A stretch of DNA of 64,000 nt from Sialis fuliginosa (Eukaryota; Arthropoda; Insecta; Megaloptera; Sialidae). The stretch lies in assembly GCA_961205875.1 (NCBI GenBank), contig OY540815.1, positions 9,920,001 to 9,984,000 on the forward strand, read 5' to 3'. Positions 11,993 to 23,480 of this stretch are shown here, one piece after another. Positions within the stretch are counted from its first letter, which is position 1; every line of letters begins with the position of its first letter. A model generated the notes under the pieces. That model was given only the letters and a program-made list of their open reading frames with translations. It was not told the origin of the DNA and did not search any database. The position numbers and the translations under genes were made by a program.

Positions 11993-12225
11993 ATGGTGTT
12001 AAGAGATCTATCTAACGACGTACCCCCTGTGTCGCGACGCCACTGTCAGGGGTTGACGAAGATAGATTACAGTCGCCCCAGGTGACCCCGAACAGTCCGG
12101 AACGACAGATTTTTCCCAAACTTAGCATTTTCCCTTGCAGGACGACGCTTGCCTGTCATCTTTTTATCCGTTCACCCCATCCCTCTGGGTGTGCTGTAAA
12201 CGATTAAGATTGAAAGGGGATGTTA
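11993..12225. other. GC-rich island at 12.1 kb with exon readings on both strands
   Basis: About 50% G+C in DNA of about 25%. Minus reading: 12152-12024 is 129 bases, phase 0 at both ends, 43 open codons (ASVVLQGKMLSLGKIC ... GVTWGDCNLSSSTPDSG), weak acceptor ACAG and fair donor GGGG then GTACGT; this would fit the exon 2/3 phase. Plus reading: an ATG at 11993 in good context (ACACAAATGG), then a CAG/GTGACC donor at 12081 and a 59-base intron ending TTTTCCCTTGCAG at 12140 give a 51-codon frame stopping at 12207. A further minus ORF starts MTGKRRPARENAK. Only one can be right, and all may be chance. Confidence 0.35.
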
Positions 12226-12418
12226 AATATTCGTTTGAGCTGTTTTTATCACATTTCATGTTTTTGTATTTATATATAATATATATTTATTTTTTTGTAT
12301 ATCACTTTACGCTGATGGTGCTATAAAATTTACGTATAGTTATGGACGCACACAATTTTCATTAATTATGGTGGGGGGACTCAATTACATATTTGCTTCT
12401 TATTTTGACAATAAAATA

Positions 12419-12773
12419 TAGTATTGTCACTAGTCTTGGATATGACCATAGTAATGGCTATTTTTAAATTAAATATAATGAATTAAATCTGATTACTACT
12501 ATATCTGAATATTAATTTATATACATTAATTTAACAGTCTTACAGCGTGATTTGATGACAATCGGCCAATAGGTGTCAAAATGACGGATATTTAAACTAA
12601 ATTATTAGTACAATTTATTTATTAATTATTATATTATCATAGCAAATGCTTTACATTGTTTCAAATTTGACGATTCTTTTTTATATCTTATGTGTCGTAG
12701 TACTTATCATTTTGTAATCATTAGCAAGTGTTCATCATTGCGTGCTCATTACTGGTTTTACTTTATTCATTAC
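12419..12773 (+). mobile_element. MITE family A, right-truncated copy
   Basis: It begins with the family start (TTGTCACTAGTCTTGGATATG) and carries GCGTGATTTGATGACAATCG and GCGTGCTCATTACTGG in order. It stops near CTTTATTCATTACC, so the right part with its inverted repeat is lost. Confidence 0.7.
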
Positions 12774-13186
12774 CAATAGCACAACTACGCATAAAATTAC
12801 CCTTATCATTTTTACACATTTTTATTAGAAAATATCAATTGTAAATTCTCTCTAACACATGTCTGCCCTAAATCTACGTCTATACTTTTAAACAGTAAAT
12901 GTTCTATTAAATCGATTCAGTAGTTTTCATGTTAAGTCAGACAGACAAAATCGATTATATTGGCTATAAAAATATATATTGTACATAGTCTTCAGATTTA
13001 TTTTATGTATAGTAACTATTGATAGGTATAGAAATATTTATAAGGTTAAACATTTGATATTATTTCATCTTACTAGTACTTCTAATTATTGAGTCAGCTA
13101 ATGTGTTTATGTTAAATAATACATTTGCTAAAAAAGTGTATATACCACGTAAAGTATGATAAATTAAAAACCTCAATTTTAAACAC

Positions 13187-13276
13187 ATGGAGCAGTCTTG
13201 TAAACCGGAAACACAAGATGAATCATTTTTATTGGCACCGCCTACTTTCGTGATAAATGTAAAAGTTTTATATTAA
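13187..13276 (+). CDS. Small ORF or first exon, 29 codons
   Basis: ATG at 13187 with G at +4 opens a frame of 29 codons (MEQSCKPETQDESFLLAPPTF ...) ending TAA at 13274-13276. The first 24 codons have mixed, unbiased composition and are followed by AAT/GTAAAAG, a weak donor. GC is higher than the flanks. No motif and no family are recognised. Confidence 0.2.
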   Translation: MEQSCKPETQDESFLLAPPTFVINVKVLY

Positions 13277-14224
13277 GAAGTTCACATTACTATATCTAAG
13301 CGGAAGTAATCTTAACTTCCTTTTTTAGATGCAAAAGCTTAAAAATTCTGAAAACTCTAGAAACTTTTAAGAATTATGTTTTCTTTTCAACCAGATTTGT
13401 TAGATGCAAGAGCATGAAGAATATTATATATGTATACTATATATGTACTTTTTTCTATAGGTATGTAAATGTATTAATAAATGGAAGTATTACAAAAGAT
13501 AGAGGTAATATATTTTATAATTTTGAAAATAAATTTATTATTCTATCATATTGTAGATAAAAGTTTTAAAATACGATGTAGTAAACTGGTATTATTATCC
13601 TTAATCCATAATCTCTAATTATCTATTTATTTGTTTGTGTCTCAGTCACGCAAAAACTTTTAATGGATTAACTTATATTTTTGTATCAAGAAAAAAAGAC
13701 AAAACATTGATCCACACTATTTTTTTAAAACTATATTGATTAAAGTGTCATTTATGAAATATGTATTGAGAAATATACGGAGGATGAACCAGCTAATAAG
13801 TTGATAAATTATTGTTTACTATTTTTAATAATAAAACTCAAGATCTTTTAAGAATAGTTTTAAATAAAATCAAGAAAAATATGAAAACTAACATTTCTTT
13901 ATAAAACTGTAGGTAATAAATCTTTTGAAGTTTAATATTAGCATATTTCCTTTAGTAAAAATTATGCACTCATAGCAAAGTACATTTCAAAACTAGAATA
14001 TTTCAATTCCAAGTTAGTACCTATAGAAAAAGTATCTGAAACTTTTCTTTATATTGAATGTTTATTTTTAATTACAAAACTTATACCTGTAACGTAGAAA
14101 TAAAACATTATTTCAACGTCTGGGACATTGCATGATTTTTTAAAAGTCTTCAGCGGTAGCTAACAATTTGTTGAATGTATAAAATAAATATGTTTTATCC
14201 TCATCGGGTTTTAATCACTTATAG

Positions 14225-14417
14225 CAGCGGTTCTTAAACTTATGTAGTCTAGAGACCCTCTTTTGAACAATTATTTTTCAGGAACCCTCTCATGAGAGAA
14301 AAACAAAGAAGGTCGTTAGATAGTAATTAATCATTGATAAAAGTACTTTAATTTTTATCAAATATGTTTCGTAGACCCCTGGCAAAAGTTTAGCGGACCC
14401 TAGTTTAAAAACCGCTG
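14225..14417 (+). mobile_element. hAT-type MITE with perfect 8-bp target duplication
   Basis: The ends CAGCGGTTCTTAAAC and GTTTAAAAACCGCTG are inverted repeats of the hAT type. The element is flanked on both sides by ACTTATAG (14217-14224 and 14418-14425), a perfect 8-bp duplication as hAT transposases make. At 193 bp it has no coding capacity. The intact duplication suggests a fairly recent insertion. Confidence 0.85.
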
Positions 14418-15255
14418 ACTTATAGGAAACAATAATTATTTTTTTACATTGAATAAAGCTTATTAGGAGTTTTACAGATATAAATTACATTGTACGTTGT
14501 TGTTTTTGTTTATTTTTTGTTTTTCAAGTCTGTTTAAATATGTTTAGTCGTAATATCGCTATACGAAATTATACAGACAAAAAAATTAATATGTATTTTA
14601 ATAATCACCATTTTAAGATTTTTTAAATACGTCGCCACTGAATTTGTTTCAATATTCAGCATTATTCCACAAACGTGAATTATAAAAACGTAAAAATTAA
14701 TTCAGAAAACGTAATTATATTAAATCGACATTTACATCTGATATACGGAAACAAACTGGAGTGGAACGATATTGTAAGTTTGCTTTTCGAATTTTTTTAA
14801 TTATAACTTTTAAAAGAATATCGCTGCAATATTTTTTTAAGAATTAAGTATATAAAGATAATTGGGATTTTGTATTCAATTCGGAAATAAAATTTACATA
14901 AATACATTCAGTAGTGCATGAATTTGATTATATATATAATTTATAGTGATATTTTGATTTCATAGTAAATGAATGTAATGTACATATATGAATTATATAA
15001 ATATTTTTAGTTGTAGATTTTCTACCTTTAAAGGTTAAATGTTAAAAAAAATAGAGAAAAATATAAAAATAATAATAAACTTTATTTAATTTATCTTTTA
15101 ACAAGTCCTGAATAAGTCAAGGAAAAAAAACAAATACAAAAGAATACACAATATAACATGAATGAATGGAATAAGAAATAAAATGAAATTAAACATACGA
15201 ATTAGTAAACAATAATTAGAAAATAATAATATATAAAATATAATAAATCACTAAT

Positions 15256-15550
15256 GCCCGGTATTATAAAGAATTTGCACGCAAATTTGCTTCCAGCTAA
15301 CGCTATCTACTGGGAGTCAAATTGTTGTGAAATTGCTCGATATTTTAAAGCAGTGGTAATAAATGTATAATAATGTAAATGCTATGTATTTTATGAGGTA
15401 CACTTGGCAGCACTTATTTTAAGTCGCTGATTTCTACTTAATACGCATGCGTCAAAGTCATTATATGTACGATTTCATTGGCTAAATCTGGAAGTGGTTG
15501 TCACTTATATTTAATACCTAGCAGATAGCGTTAGCTGGGAGCTAAACAGT
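15256..15550. mobile_element. MITE family B, one end lost
   Basis: The left terminus GCCCGGTATTATAAAG is intact, followed by GCTAACGCTATCTACTGGGAG. The inverted counterpart (CAGATAGCGTTAGCTGGGAG) lies at about 15520, but the final CTTTATAATACCGGGC is missing on the right. Confidence 0.7.
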
Positions 15551-16144
15551 AATGTTTTAATTCTATTTTGAATTTTTTAAATTCTATTGTTTTTAAATGA
15601 CTAGGGAAACAGTTATAACTTTTGATTGATCGTTCCTTTAAAAACAATACTGGATTGTTTGAAAGGGACATATGGGTTTTTTTTATTTCTAGTGTTGTAT
15701 ATGTGGTTTGTTATATATTCTTGGAAGAACGACTAGTTGCTCTTTACGAAGCAGCAAATCTCGTATATAATAGTGTTAATAATTTAAGATCTATAAAGAA
15801 CTGGCTAACTTTGGCATTCATTATCACTCTAATACACTTTTTTGTAATATATTAGGTAGAATAGAAACATATACATAAATAAATAAATACATTTTTTCAT
15901 CAAAGATTAAACTATGAGAAATCTTTGACCCGTAATAACAAAAGGTTTTAATCTTGCTTAATATAAATCGATTTAAGTATAAAATTTATAGTTTAAAAAC
16001 ATTCTACAATAACAAAAAAAAATATCCAAAAAGTTGAATACACTCATTTCCATCACACGTTGAAAGGAAGTTGACGAGACCTAGTTAAGAACAACGAAGT
16101 TTACATAAACAAAAAAAAGTCTAAAAATTACCATAAAGTGATTA

Positions 16145-16383
16145 GTAGTTCGCGCTCTATCCGGCCCATAGCGGGGTGGCGCTTCCGTCACGGCGCATTA
16201 TCATGTAAATGCGCAGTCGCGCGCTCAGCTCTTTCATTAACTTGGCGCTATGTTCACACTGTATCATCTACTTGTTCTTACAATGCTTATATAGGTAAAT
16301 GTCCCACAGCGTAGAGCGATATCACGAATGAGTTTTATTATTTTCTATATGTATATAAGCTTGCATACTAGCTACCGAAGTTA
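16145..16383. promoter_or_regulatory. Possible divergent promoter with CpG-rich core
   Basis: Rightward: TATATAAG at 16352-16359 with an arthropod-type initiator (TTAGTG, A at 16383) about 29-31 bases downstream. Leftward: TATATAAGC at 16293-16285 with a CAGT initiator (A at 16260) 31 bases downstream. The leftward transcript would enter a CpG-rich block at 16150-16240 (GCGCGCTCAGC, GGCGCTTCCGTCACGGCGC). Both TATA-initiator spacings are textbook. TATA words are cheap in AT-rich DNA, so the CpG block and the double spacing carry the call. Confidence 0.35.
16157..16237 (-). CDS. 26-codon ORF below the leftward promoter
   Basis: The first ATG after the predicted leftward start site (about 24 bases in, context GTTAATGA) opens 26 codons (MKELSARLRIYMIMRRDGS ...) to TAG at 16159-16157. 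The sequence is CpG-rich and basic. There is no domain. It could be a microprotein, a uORF, or the GC-rich leader of an alternative transcript of the minus-strand gene. Confidence 0.2.
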   Translation of the reverse strand: MKELSARLRIYMIMRRDGSATPLWAG

Positions 16384-16494
16384 GTGTGATGCTATTGTTC
16401 AGTTTTAGAACAAAGCAGTGGTACTCAAAAGTGGAGTTTTAAAACAGCTATTTGTTAAAGTCTAGGGTATCGAGTTGTTTTACATTGTTAGTTA

Positions 16495-16640
16495 TTAACT
16501 TCCCAACAGAAAGTTTTTGTAATCAGTCCGAAAATCAAAATAAAAAATGTCAACATATTTTTATGTTAATATAATATTAATTTTAGTATATTACTATTTT
16601 CAGAAAGATGTGTGCGTTTGTGTGTATGTACGTACGTACG
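16495..16640 (+). repeat. Repeat E2, 5' part
   Basis: AACTTCCCAACAGAAAGTTT is followed by GTCCGAAAATCAAAATAAAAAA, TTTCAGAAAGATGT and a GTGTGTATGTACG tract. The same order occurs at 42270-42400. It is cut after the TG-rich part. Confidence 0.6.
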
Positions 16641-17610
16641 TGTCATTTTTTACGTGTACCAAATCTCTCAAATAAAAAATGTTTTAAATATTGTAGATAC
16701 AAGACTAAACATTTGCAGTTCTTTTGCTTCAATTACTACAAATGTGTTACTGTTTATAAGATACATCCAAACATAAAACTATGCATCGAATGTTGAAACA
16801 GATGGAAAAAATGTTTATTGTATTTTCTATAAATCAATAAATATTTACATATTCTCTTTCATCCTATAAAGCTGACACAGCTTCACAAAAAAGTTTAATA
16901 AATCGCGAAAACTCATAACACCAAACACATTTTCCATATTTCCAACAAAAAGGTATAAATCAGTATTTTATGTTTATTTTTAGAACATTCTGTATAAACA
17001 GAATATAGAGATATATCAAATTTCAAATAAGATATCCCCGGGCTCGTTTTGCATAAAGATAGATGTATTTAAATGAAATCTTCAGAAGTAAAACTGAAAT
17101 TATCAAATTGGATTCCTTTAATCTATACTGGATCTGTAGAATTTTTTAATATCAATGTGTGTATACATAACAGATATACATTGACTTAGGTATCTACATA
17201 TATACGTTTTTATATGAATGCACGTGTAATGAAAAAAAAAAAGAAAATAGATAATTAAGAGAAAGAAGAGTTTCAAATTCTTTCAACTCTTATGTAGGCA
17301 GGCATATGATTTATAAATAACTTATTGTATTATCATCAACGTTTTTAACATTGCTAATTACATTAATTTTAAAGAAATAAAAAGATATTGAGATGGACGT
17401 TCCAATTAAACATTGTGCTTTGTATAGAATATGATTTTGTTTTGATTTTAATTAATTGGATGATTTAAATACATTTTCAGTTTTTTTTGTTTTGCTCGAG
17501 GGAAACAAAAATAAACATAATTACTCAAAATGAATAAAAACAAATCTCAATAAATAATAAATAAGAGCTATAAATACATTTTACAAAAATTCTTTGAATC
17601 AGATAATGCA

Positions 17611-17640
17611 AAATAATCACTTACCTAGAAAAAAGACTTT
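17611..17640 (-). other. Candidate recursive splice site (zero-length exon)
   Basis: On the minus strand the sequence reads GTCTTTTTTCTAG directly followed by GTAAGTGAT; the junction is between 17625 and 17624. A pyrimidine-rich 3' splice site fused to a full GTAAGT donor is the signature of ratcheting points that remove very long introns in steps, well described in Drosophila. It is on the same strand as exons 2 and 3, 11 kb past exon 3 and about 14.6 kb before the possible last exon at 3.0 kb, where such a site would be useful. It lies outside the recognised repeats. Confidence 0.5.
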
Positions 17641-17749
17641 GTATTTCAATAAATTAAAATATGAGTTCATTTTTAATTTTTTGTAAATAAAAATATTTTA
17701 ATTCCTTAGCTATCCAGCTACATTTGTCTTCATATTTATTATATTAATT

Positions 17750-18220
17750 AAGGTACTGGTACTAGCCTTGGCCACTTTAAGAGCAAATGATTTTTTTCTC
17801 TCACTAACTCATGCTAATAAAACAAGTACCACCAAAATCCGTAAATATAGTTTTTTTTTATTAATTATAGCCATTTATTTTGTTTATGTTTTTTCTCCAC
17901 TAATGTATAAAGTAAAACCAGTAATGAATTCCCAGTGATATGGACACTTACTATTGATTACAAAATGATAAGTACTACGACCCAAAAGTTATAAAATAAA
18001 GAATCGTATAACACTACATTATGTATAATTAATAAATAGATTACACTAATAATTAGTTTAAATGTCCATCATGTTGACATCCATTAGTCGATTGTCATCA
18101 AACTAAGCTGTTTTACATAGTTATGTGTCTATAGATTGTGATACACTAATGACAATAATCAAATATCAACAAATATTTATAATTTAATATATTTAATTAA
18201 ACAAGAGTCCAACACAGGTA
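17750..18220 (-). mobile_element. MITE family A, inverted copy
   Basis: The terminus AAGGTACTGGTACTAG lies at the left. Reverse-complement matches follow to the family interior (CAAAATGATAAGTACTACGA, then CGATTGTCATCAAACTAAGC). The right end is decayed (ACACAGGTATGATCC). Confidence 0.7.
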
Positions 18221-19064
18221 TGATCCAAAATTTAGGTTTTATTGATTTAATTAATTAATATGAACTGAAAAAACTCGATTGTTTATTTTTAATTTAAAAA
18301 AATCAATAAGAAAATATTTATAATTTATTTAAATAAGCATTAAAAGATTTTAATGATTTTTTAATTTATATATTAAATATAGGTTTATTTACATAATCAC
18401 AGATTAGTCGTATAGTAAGAATTTATATAGTAAGAATTTATAACTGAAATCGTAAAATTGTCAATCAACAATAATATTGCGTAAACGGTTGTTGAAGTAT
18501 TTTTCGCTTCGCAACAGGGGTATTAAAATTCAGAGTGAAACAATAAAATCAGTCGGTATATAACATCAAAAATGTAAAAAGAAACGTGTCACCAACTCAT
18601 TAAACTTAAAAACCCCATTAGTATTTTAATGATTGAACAAATCTTTATCAAGAAAGTCTTCAGATGAATGTTGAAAACATCTGCTTTCAATAAATTATTT
18701 CTTGCTTAATGTTGAGTATAGCTAACCCGGAATCTTAATTGATGTGTTTTACAAAGCCCCAACATTGCTTTGATCCAATTCAATCACGTAGGAAGTTTTT
18801 AATTTCAGATATTCTAAACATAGACACGCCGCTGGAAAAATATAGACTATAATATTCACTACACGAGTTTAAACTTTTTTATACAATAGAATAATTTTGT
18901 CTTTGATCATAATTGTTTCTTAGTTTATATTCGTTATTATTTTAATAAAAACCAGGACATATATTTCAAAAAAGGATGCAATTGTGAAGATAAGAGAGGT
19001 GGTACGAGCCAGTTTCAAATTGTTGAGATTTATTGGACTGGTGACACATATTTTTATACTTTAC

Positions 19065-19590
19065 TTAAATAATCGATCTGGATGAGAATTTCTGTTGATG
19101 CAAATAGAAATTATTTGATGCCAATAACATAGTATTTTGGACTAACAAAATACAATTTTTCGATACAATTACTCCGTATATAGGTACGTATAAGACAGCC
19201 AAATTCTCACCGACTTGGGGAAAACCCAATAATCGTATAATTTGGAGAGGACGGAGTGTGACATCTTCTCGTAAAATCAGGCTCCTCTTCAAGATTTGAA
19301 ATCCGCTGTGTGGTGAGTCAAACCATACCTTTAAAGAAGAAAACTCAAGTACACGAGTTTTACTCGAGACGCCCCGTAACTCCCTCCCCTCCTCTTCAAG
19401 AAACAAGTACAAACAATTATTGGGTTGAACGGAAAAATAATTTTTTAAATGAAATAAAGGAAAACTTGGTTCAAACTGTTATTTACTCGATGCATCGAAT
19501 CAGTTTATTAATTTGAATAATTCGTAATTCTTACAATTAATTTTGAACTTCATCGTATTTAAGCAAATTATTTGTTCCCAGAAATTTTTC
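19065..19590 (+). repeat. Repeat H, copy 1
   Basis: It begins GATCTGGATGAGAATTTCT and contains GGAGAGGACGGAGTGTGACA and CTTCAAGATTTGAAATCCGC, ending near CAGAAATTTTTCAG. Copy 2 at 20885-21465 has the same order in the same orientation, 1.8 kb away. The 115-codon minus frame and the 68-codon plus frame here lie wholly inside the repeat and are not kept in copy 2. Confidence 0.7.
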
Positions 19591-20684
19591 AGTGCATATA
19601 GATAATGAAACTATCATATTTCATGTTTAAACATAAGCAATATATTTCGAGATAAATTTTAAAATAACCGAAGGTAATATAATAAAAAAAAATTCATATA
19701 GATATAAAAAAATCCTTCGTGTATTTTTTTCACTTGCATCACTGACTTGTACTAAATATTGCGTAATATGATTTTGGCGGTGATTGTTTTCGGTGCGTAA
19801 GAAGAGCACGGAGATAACTCACATGTTAAGAAAGCACGTTTAAAAATAAAAACTAATGAAAACGACCTTAGGTCTACCCTAAATACAAATTTTAAGAAAA
19901 TATTATATATCAATATAAATTATTCGTTTTAGTTTATGAACTGCTTATTATAAATTATGTATGCGTAGTATTTTAAGCTTTACAAAGTTAACAAGCATAT
20001 TATAATATGATTATATACGTTTTAAAATATTATATAAAACAAATTTTAGAGATGAGAAAATAAAGCCATCTAAAAATTAATTGAGCGCAAATATCTGTAA
20101 GACGATAAAGTTTTAAACAAATGTAATTCTATACATAGATTAAAGGGAATTTAAATTGGCCTTACGTCTGCATGAAAAACATTCCACCCTGTATATAAAC
20201 ATTTTTGGCCTAATTAACATTCTTTTATGGATTGTATTATATAATAAAGCTCAGCTGATGTTAGACGCTATTTTAAGGTTTCTATAAATTAAATTTATAT
20301 TTATATGTTTAATAAAGTTCGCTTTGTTGACTTTTGCAGTATAACGAAAATAGAAATCGATTTGTTTTTAGAATGGACAACGTTTATGAAAAAATATTTC
20401 GTTGACAAAAATATATTTGATGTCTGTTAAAATAATGATGTATTGATAACAGGTAAATATAAATAAAAAAAACGTATGTATAATAATATAAATCTGTATT
20501 CTAAAGATAATTGGATATAGGTCATATGTTTGTAAATCTAATGCCGTGTCTAGACCGAAAAAACAAAATAGCAACATCGCGTCTTTTTGACAAAAGTGCA
20601 ATAAACGCTATACATTTTTAAATACAAAGTGTTTTAAAACACCATGTTGCTGTTTTTTTTTTATAATCCATTAATATTGCAATA

Positions 20685-20812
20685 ACCTAGTTATTTATAG
20701 GAACCTATTTGATCAAAATAGCCTAATTTATTAATATTAATTAATGTTATTTTATTCAATACAATAATTATTTGAATTGATGTATTTAATGATTTATTAC
20801 AAATAATAAATA
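20685..20812 (+). repeat. Repeat G, copy 2
   Basis: It matches 4885-5010 (AATAACCTAGTTATTTATAG to GATTTATTACAAATAA). It sits 70 bases before repeat H copy 2, so G and H may be parts of one larger element that is split elsewhere. Confidence 0.6.
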
Positions 20813-20884
20813 TTTACTAAGTTGACTCCAATTCAAATTATTGGATAAATTAAAACTATTCGACGCAACTAATTTAAACATTCG

Positions 20885-21465
20885 ATCTGGATGAGAATTT
20901 CTATTGATGCAAATATAAATTATTTGATGCCAATAAGATAGTATCTTGAACCACCAAAATACAAGGAAATTGCATTTCTGCTCCGTATATAGTACATATA
21001 AGACAGTCATATTCTAATTGACTTGGGCAAAACCCAGTCGTATAATTTGGAGAGGACGGAGTGTGACACCCATTTTTAAAGCTTCAGTCAATTCCACTTG
21101 CTTGTAAAGTCGGGTTTCTCTTCAAGATTTGAAATCCGCTGTGCGGTGAGTCAGACCTTACCTTTAGAAAAGATAATTTAAAATAACCCCCCTCTCCCTT
21201 CTTCAAGAAATAAATACGAACAGGAAAAAATATTTTTTTAAATGAAATAATGGAAAAATTGGTTTAAACTGTTATTTACTTGATACATCGAATCAATTTA
21301 TTAATTTGAATAATTCGTTAGTCTTCTAAATAATTTTGAACTTGATCGTATCAAAGTAAATTATTTCAATCAAAGAAATATATTTCGAAATTAATGGCTA
21401 CTGCACAAATACTTTATTTACTTGAATCAATAAATATTTATTTGTTCTCAGAAAATTTTTTCTTC
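20885..21465 (+). repeat. Repeat H, copy 2
   Basis: It matches 19065-19590 throughout, including GATCTGGATGAGAATTTCTA, GGAGAGGACGGAGTGTGACA and TCAAGATTTGAAATCCGCTG. The copies differ by many substitutions and small indels, so this is an old duplication or two insertions of one family rather than a recent tandem copy. Confidence 0.7.
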
Positions 21466-21664
21466 AGTGTAAGATTTGTTCTTAATCTATATACATATTT
21501 ATCAAATTAATTACTATTGTTCTTAAGTATAATTGAATGGTTGTTAAAAATATAAAAAGGGAACTGTTGATGACAATCATGAAAAATACCCAACTGCGAA
21601 TAAAAAATAGTCTGTCACAATGAAAACATTCATAACAGTGGAAGAATAGAGAGAACTAAAATGT

Positions 21665-22020
21665 TTAAAGACTTCTGTGTCAGAGGACATCGATAAGCCA
21701 TCCCGGTGTGTCCTTCAGGACACAATGAGACGTTTTTAACGAAATGTTATTGATTGTACTTTGGGCGTAGTGGGATGGTATCATTGTTATGTTTGAACAC
21801 AAAGCCCAAATCTGCTTCCAAAGTATTTGTAAAAGCTTCACAAAGCTCCAGTTTTTACGTCCTCTAGCATACAATTGAATTTATGCATTAGTTCTGTCCA
21901 TTCGTCTTCTTTTGTCATCCCCCAACTGTTTGTATACTTTCCGAAAATGAGGTAGGGTGAGGTCTTGATCAAAGCATGATGTATGTATGTCGACTGTTTT
22001 AAGATTACCATGGTTACCAT
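21665..22020 (-). pseudogene. Frameshifted coding remnant, family unknown
   Basis: Reading leftwards from 22020, one frame gives a plausible protein (HHALIKTSPYLIFGKYTN, then EDEWTELMHKFNCMLEDV) and stops. From about 21855 a different frame continues in the same style (CEAFTNTLEADLGFVFKHNN, one internal TAA, then SLCPEGHTGMAYRCP). Two frames joined by a shift plus an in-frame stop suggest a decayed gene. The phrase SPYLIFGK resembles the late part of retroelement integrases, a loose resemblance only. Confidence 0.25.
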
Positions 22021-22904
22021 CTTTATCTTTTCTTAATGTAGTTTACAATCAGATTTTTTTCTCTTTTTTCTTTCGCGAAATTTGCTGAACAAAAATTTGA
22101 CAAAGCTTTTCCTTTTGTTTTGCACAGTTTGTGGAGATGAAGGGTGAAATTGTATAAATGAAATTAATTGGTTTGTTCTTTTTGTTTTAGTCTGTTAATT
22201 GATTCTGGAGGAAATAAAATTTAAAACGTTTTTTTTCTGTAAAGTACATTTGTATAATTACCGAAAAAAGACGGATAAAATGAATTAATTTGAAAATATA
22301 ATTAATTAAAATTGCAACACAGATGAAGCTGTAAAAAAGATTACATAAAAAATAAATACACTTACAGAGGATTACCGTTATTCAAAAATAAAAGTAGGTA
22401 ATGAAAAGCTTTAAATCGAATTTATTTATATTTTAAAAATGATATGATTCGGTTATTTTAAACTAATCTTTTCAGTGAGTTCCTTAAAAAAATTAGTTAT
22501 TTTATTAACATCATTAGTAAGTAAATACATTTAGTAAATTCGTAATATTGAGGGTTGTTAAAAGGCGTCTACATAAGTAACCCATTTATTTATGTCCTGG
22601 GACAGACAATTTCAGTTGTGTGTGCAAAAGTCATAGCATTTTACCATCCACCAATATTTATTAGTTTTTACAAACAGACAGATTAGTAAGTTACAGTCAT
22701 ACAGACATAGTTACAAAACAACTGTTTAGTAGTACGCATCATTAGAACTTTACATGTAATTTTTACCGCATACATAGAACTTTACATATAGTTTACCCGC
22801 AACAATGTAGAACATATTTACAGTTACATAAGTTACATATAAACATTATAATAAACATTATTATATTTATAAAATTAGATTTAAGTGAGTGAGAGAACCA
22901 GCCA

Positions 22905-23480
22905 GAATATCAGGCAAAGGTTAGTCTCTTACTTCCATGTTCTGAAAGAAATGGAAGTATTGTACATAATACCATCGAAAAATCGTGTCTGAGATAATGA
23001 CAGATTCTGAATGTACTAACTGTAAAACTCAAAGATAAGTTAATTTCCGCATGGCGGCTGTGCGTGTGTCTGTGTGTATGTGCGGATGTAGAAATTTTGT
23101 AATTTTTTTCGTTTGAAAAGTGAACATTGCGAATATTATCTCACTAATTTTGATGAGACTTGGTACATTTATTGTGCAATTGAACCTAAGGGACATTTAT
23201 TATTTGTACTTACCTAAACAACCATTTAAGGGGTGAAAAACACCCTTAAAATTTGAATTATAATAATATTATAATATTAATATTTATGTTTTTGACATTA
23301 GGACATGCTGTAGCCGTCGTAAGTATACATGTTTTTTTATGTACTACGAAATTAATATTCATAATAGTAGGTTATTTAAATAAAATATTAAAAAAAAAAA
23401 TTACATTTAAAAATTATTTAAAAAGATAGAAAGAACATGGAAGTCATGTATGGTTCTCCATACCGATATTTTATATTGAT
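22905..23480 (+). repeat. Repeat E, copy 1
   Basis: It contains ATCGAAAAATCGTGTCTGAG, CGCATGGCGGCTGTGCGTGT, ACTTGGTACATTTATTGTGC and GGGGTGAAAAACACCC, and ends ACATGGAAGTCATGTATGG, TTCTCCATACC. Two inverted copies follow within 3 kb. Confidence 0.7.

Noticed and set aside
21838..22020. Possible integrase fragment from SPYLIFGK
   Set aside because: The match is to a short generic motif only; it is listed as an unidentified coding remnant, not as an integrase.
23195..23225. Minus-strand TTGTTTAG fused to GTAAGTAC
   Set aside because: It lies inside repeat E, where related copies read differently, and its pyrimidine tract is poor.
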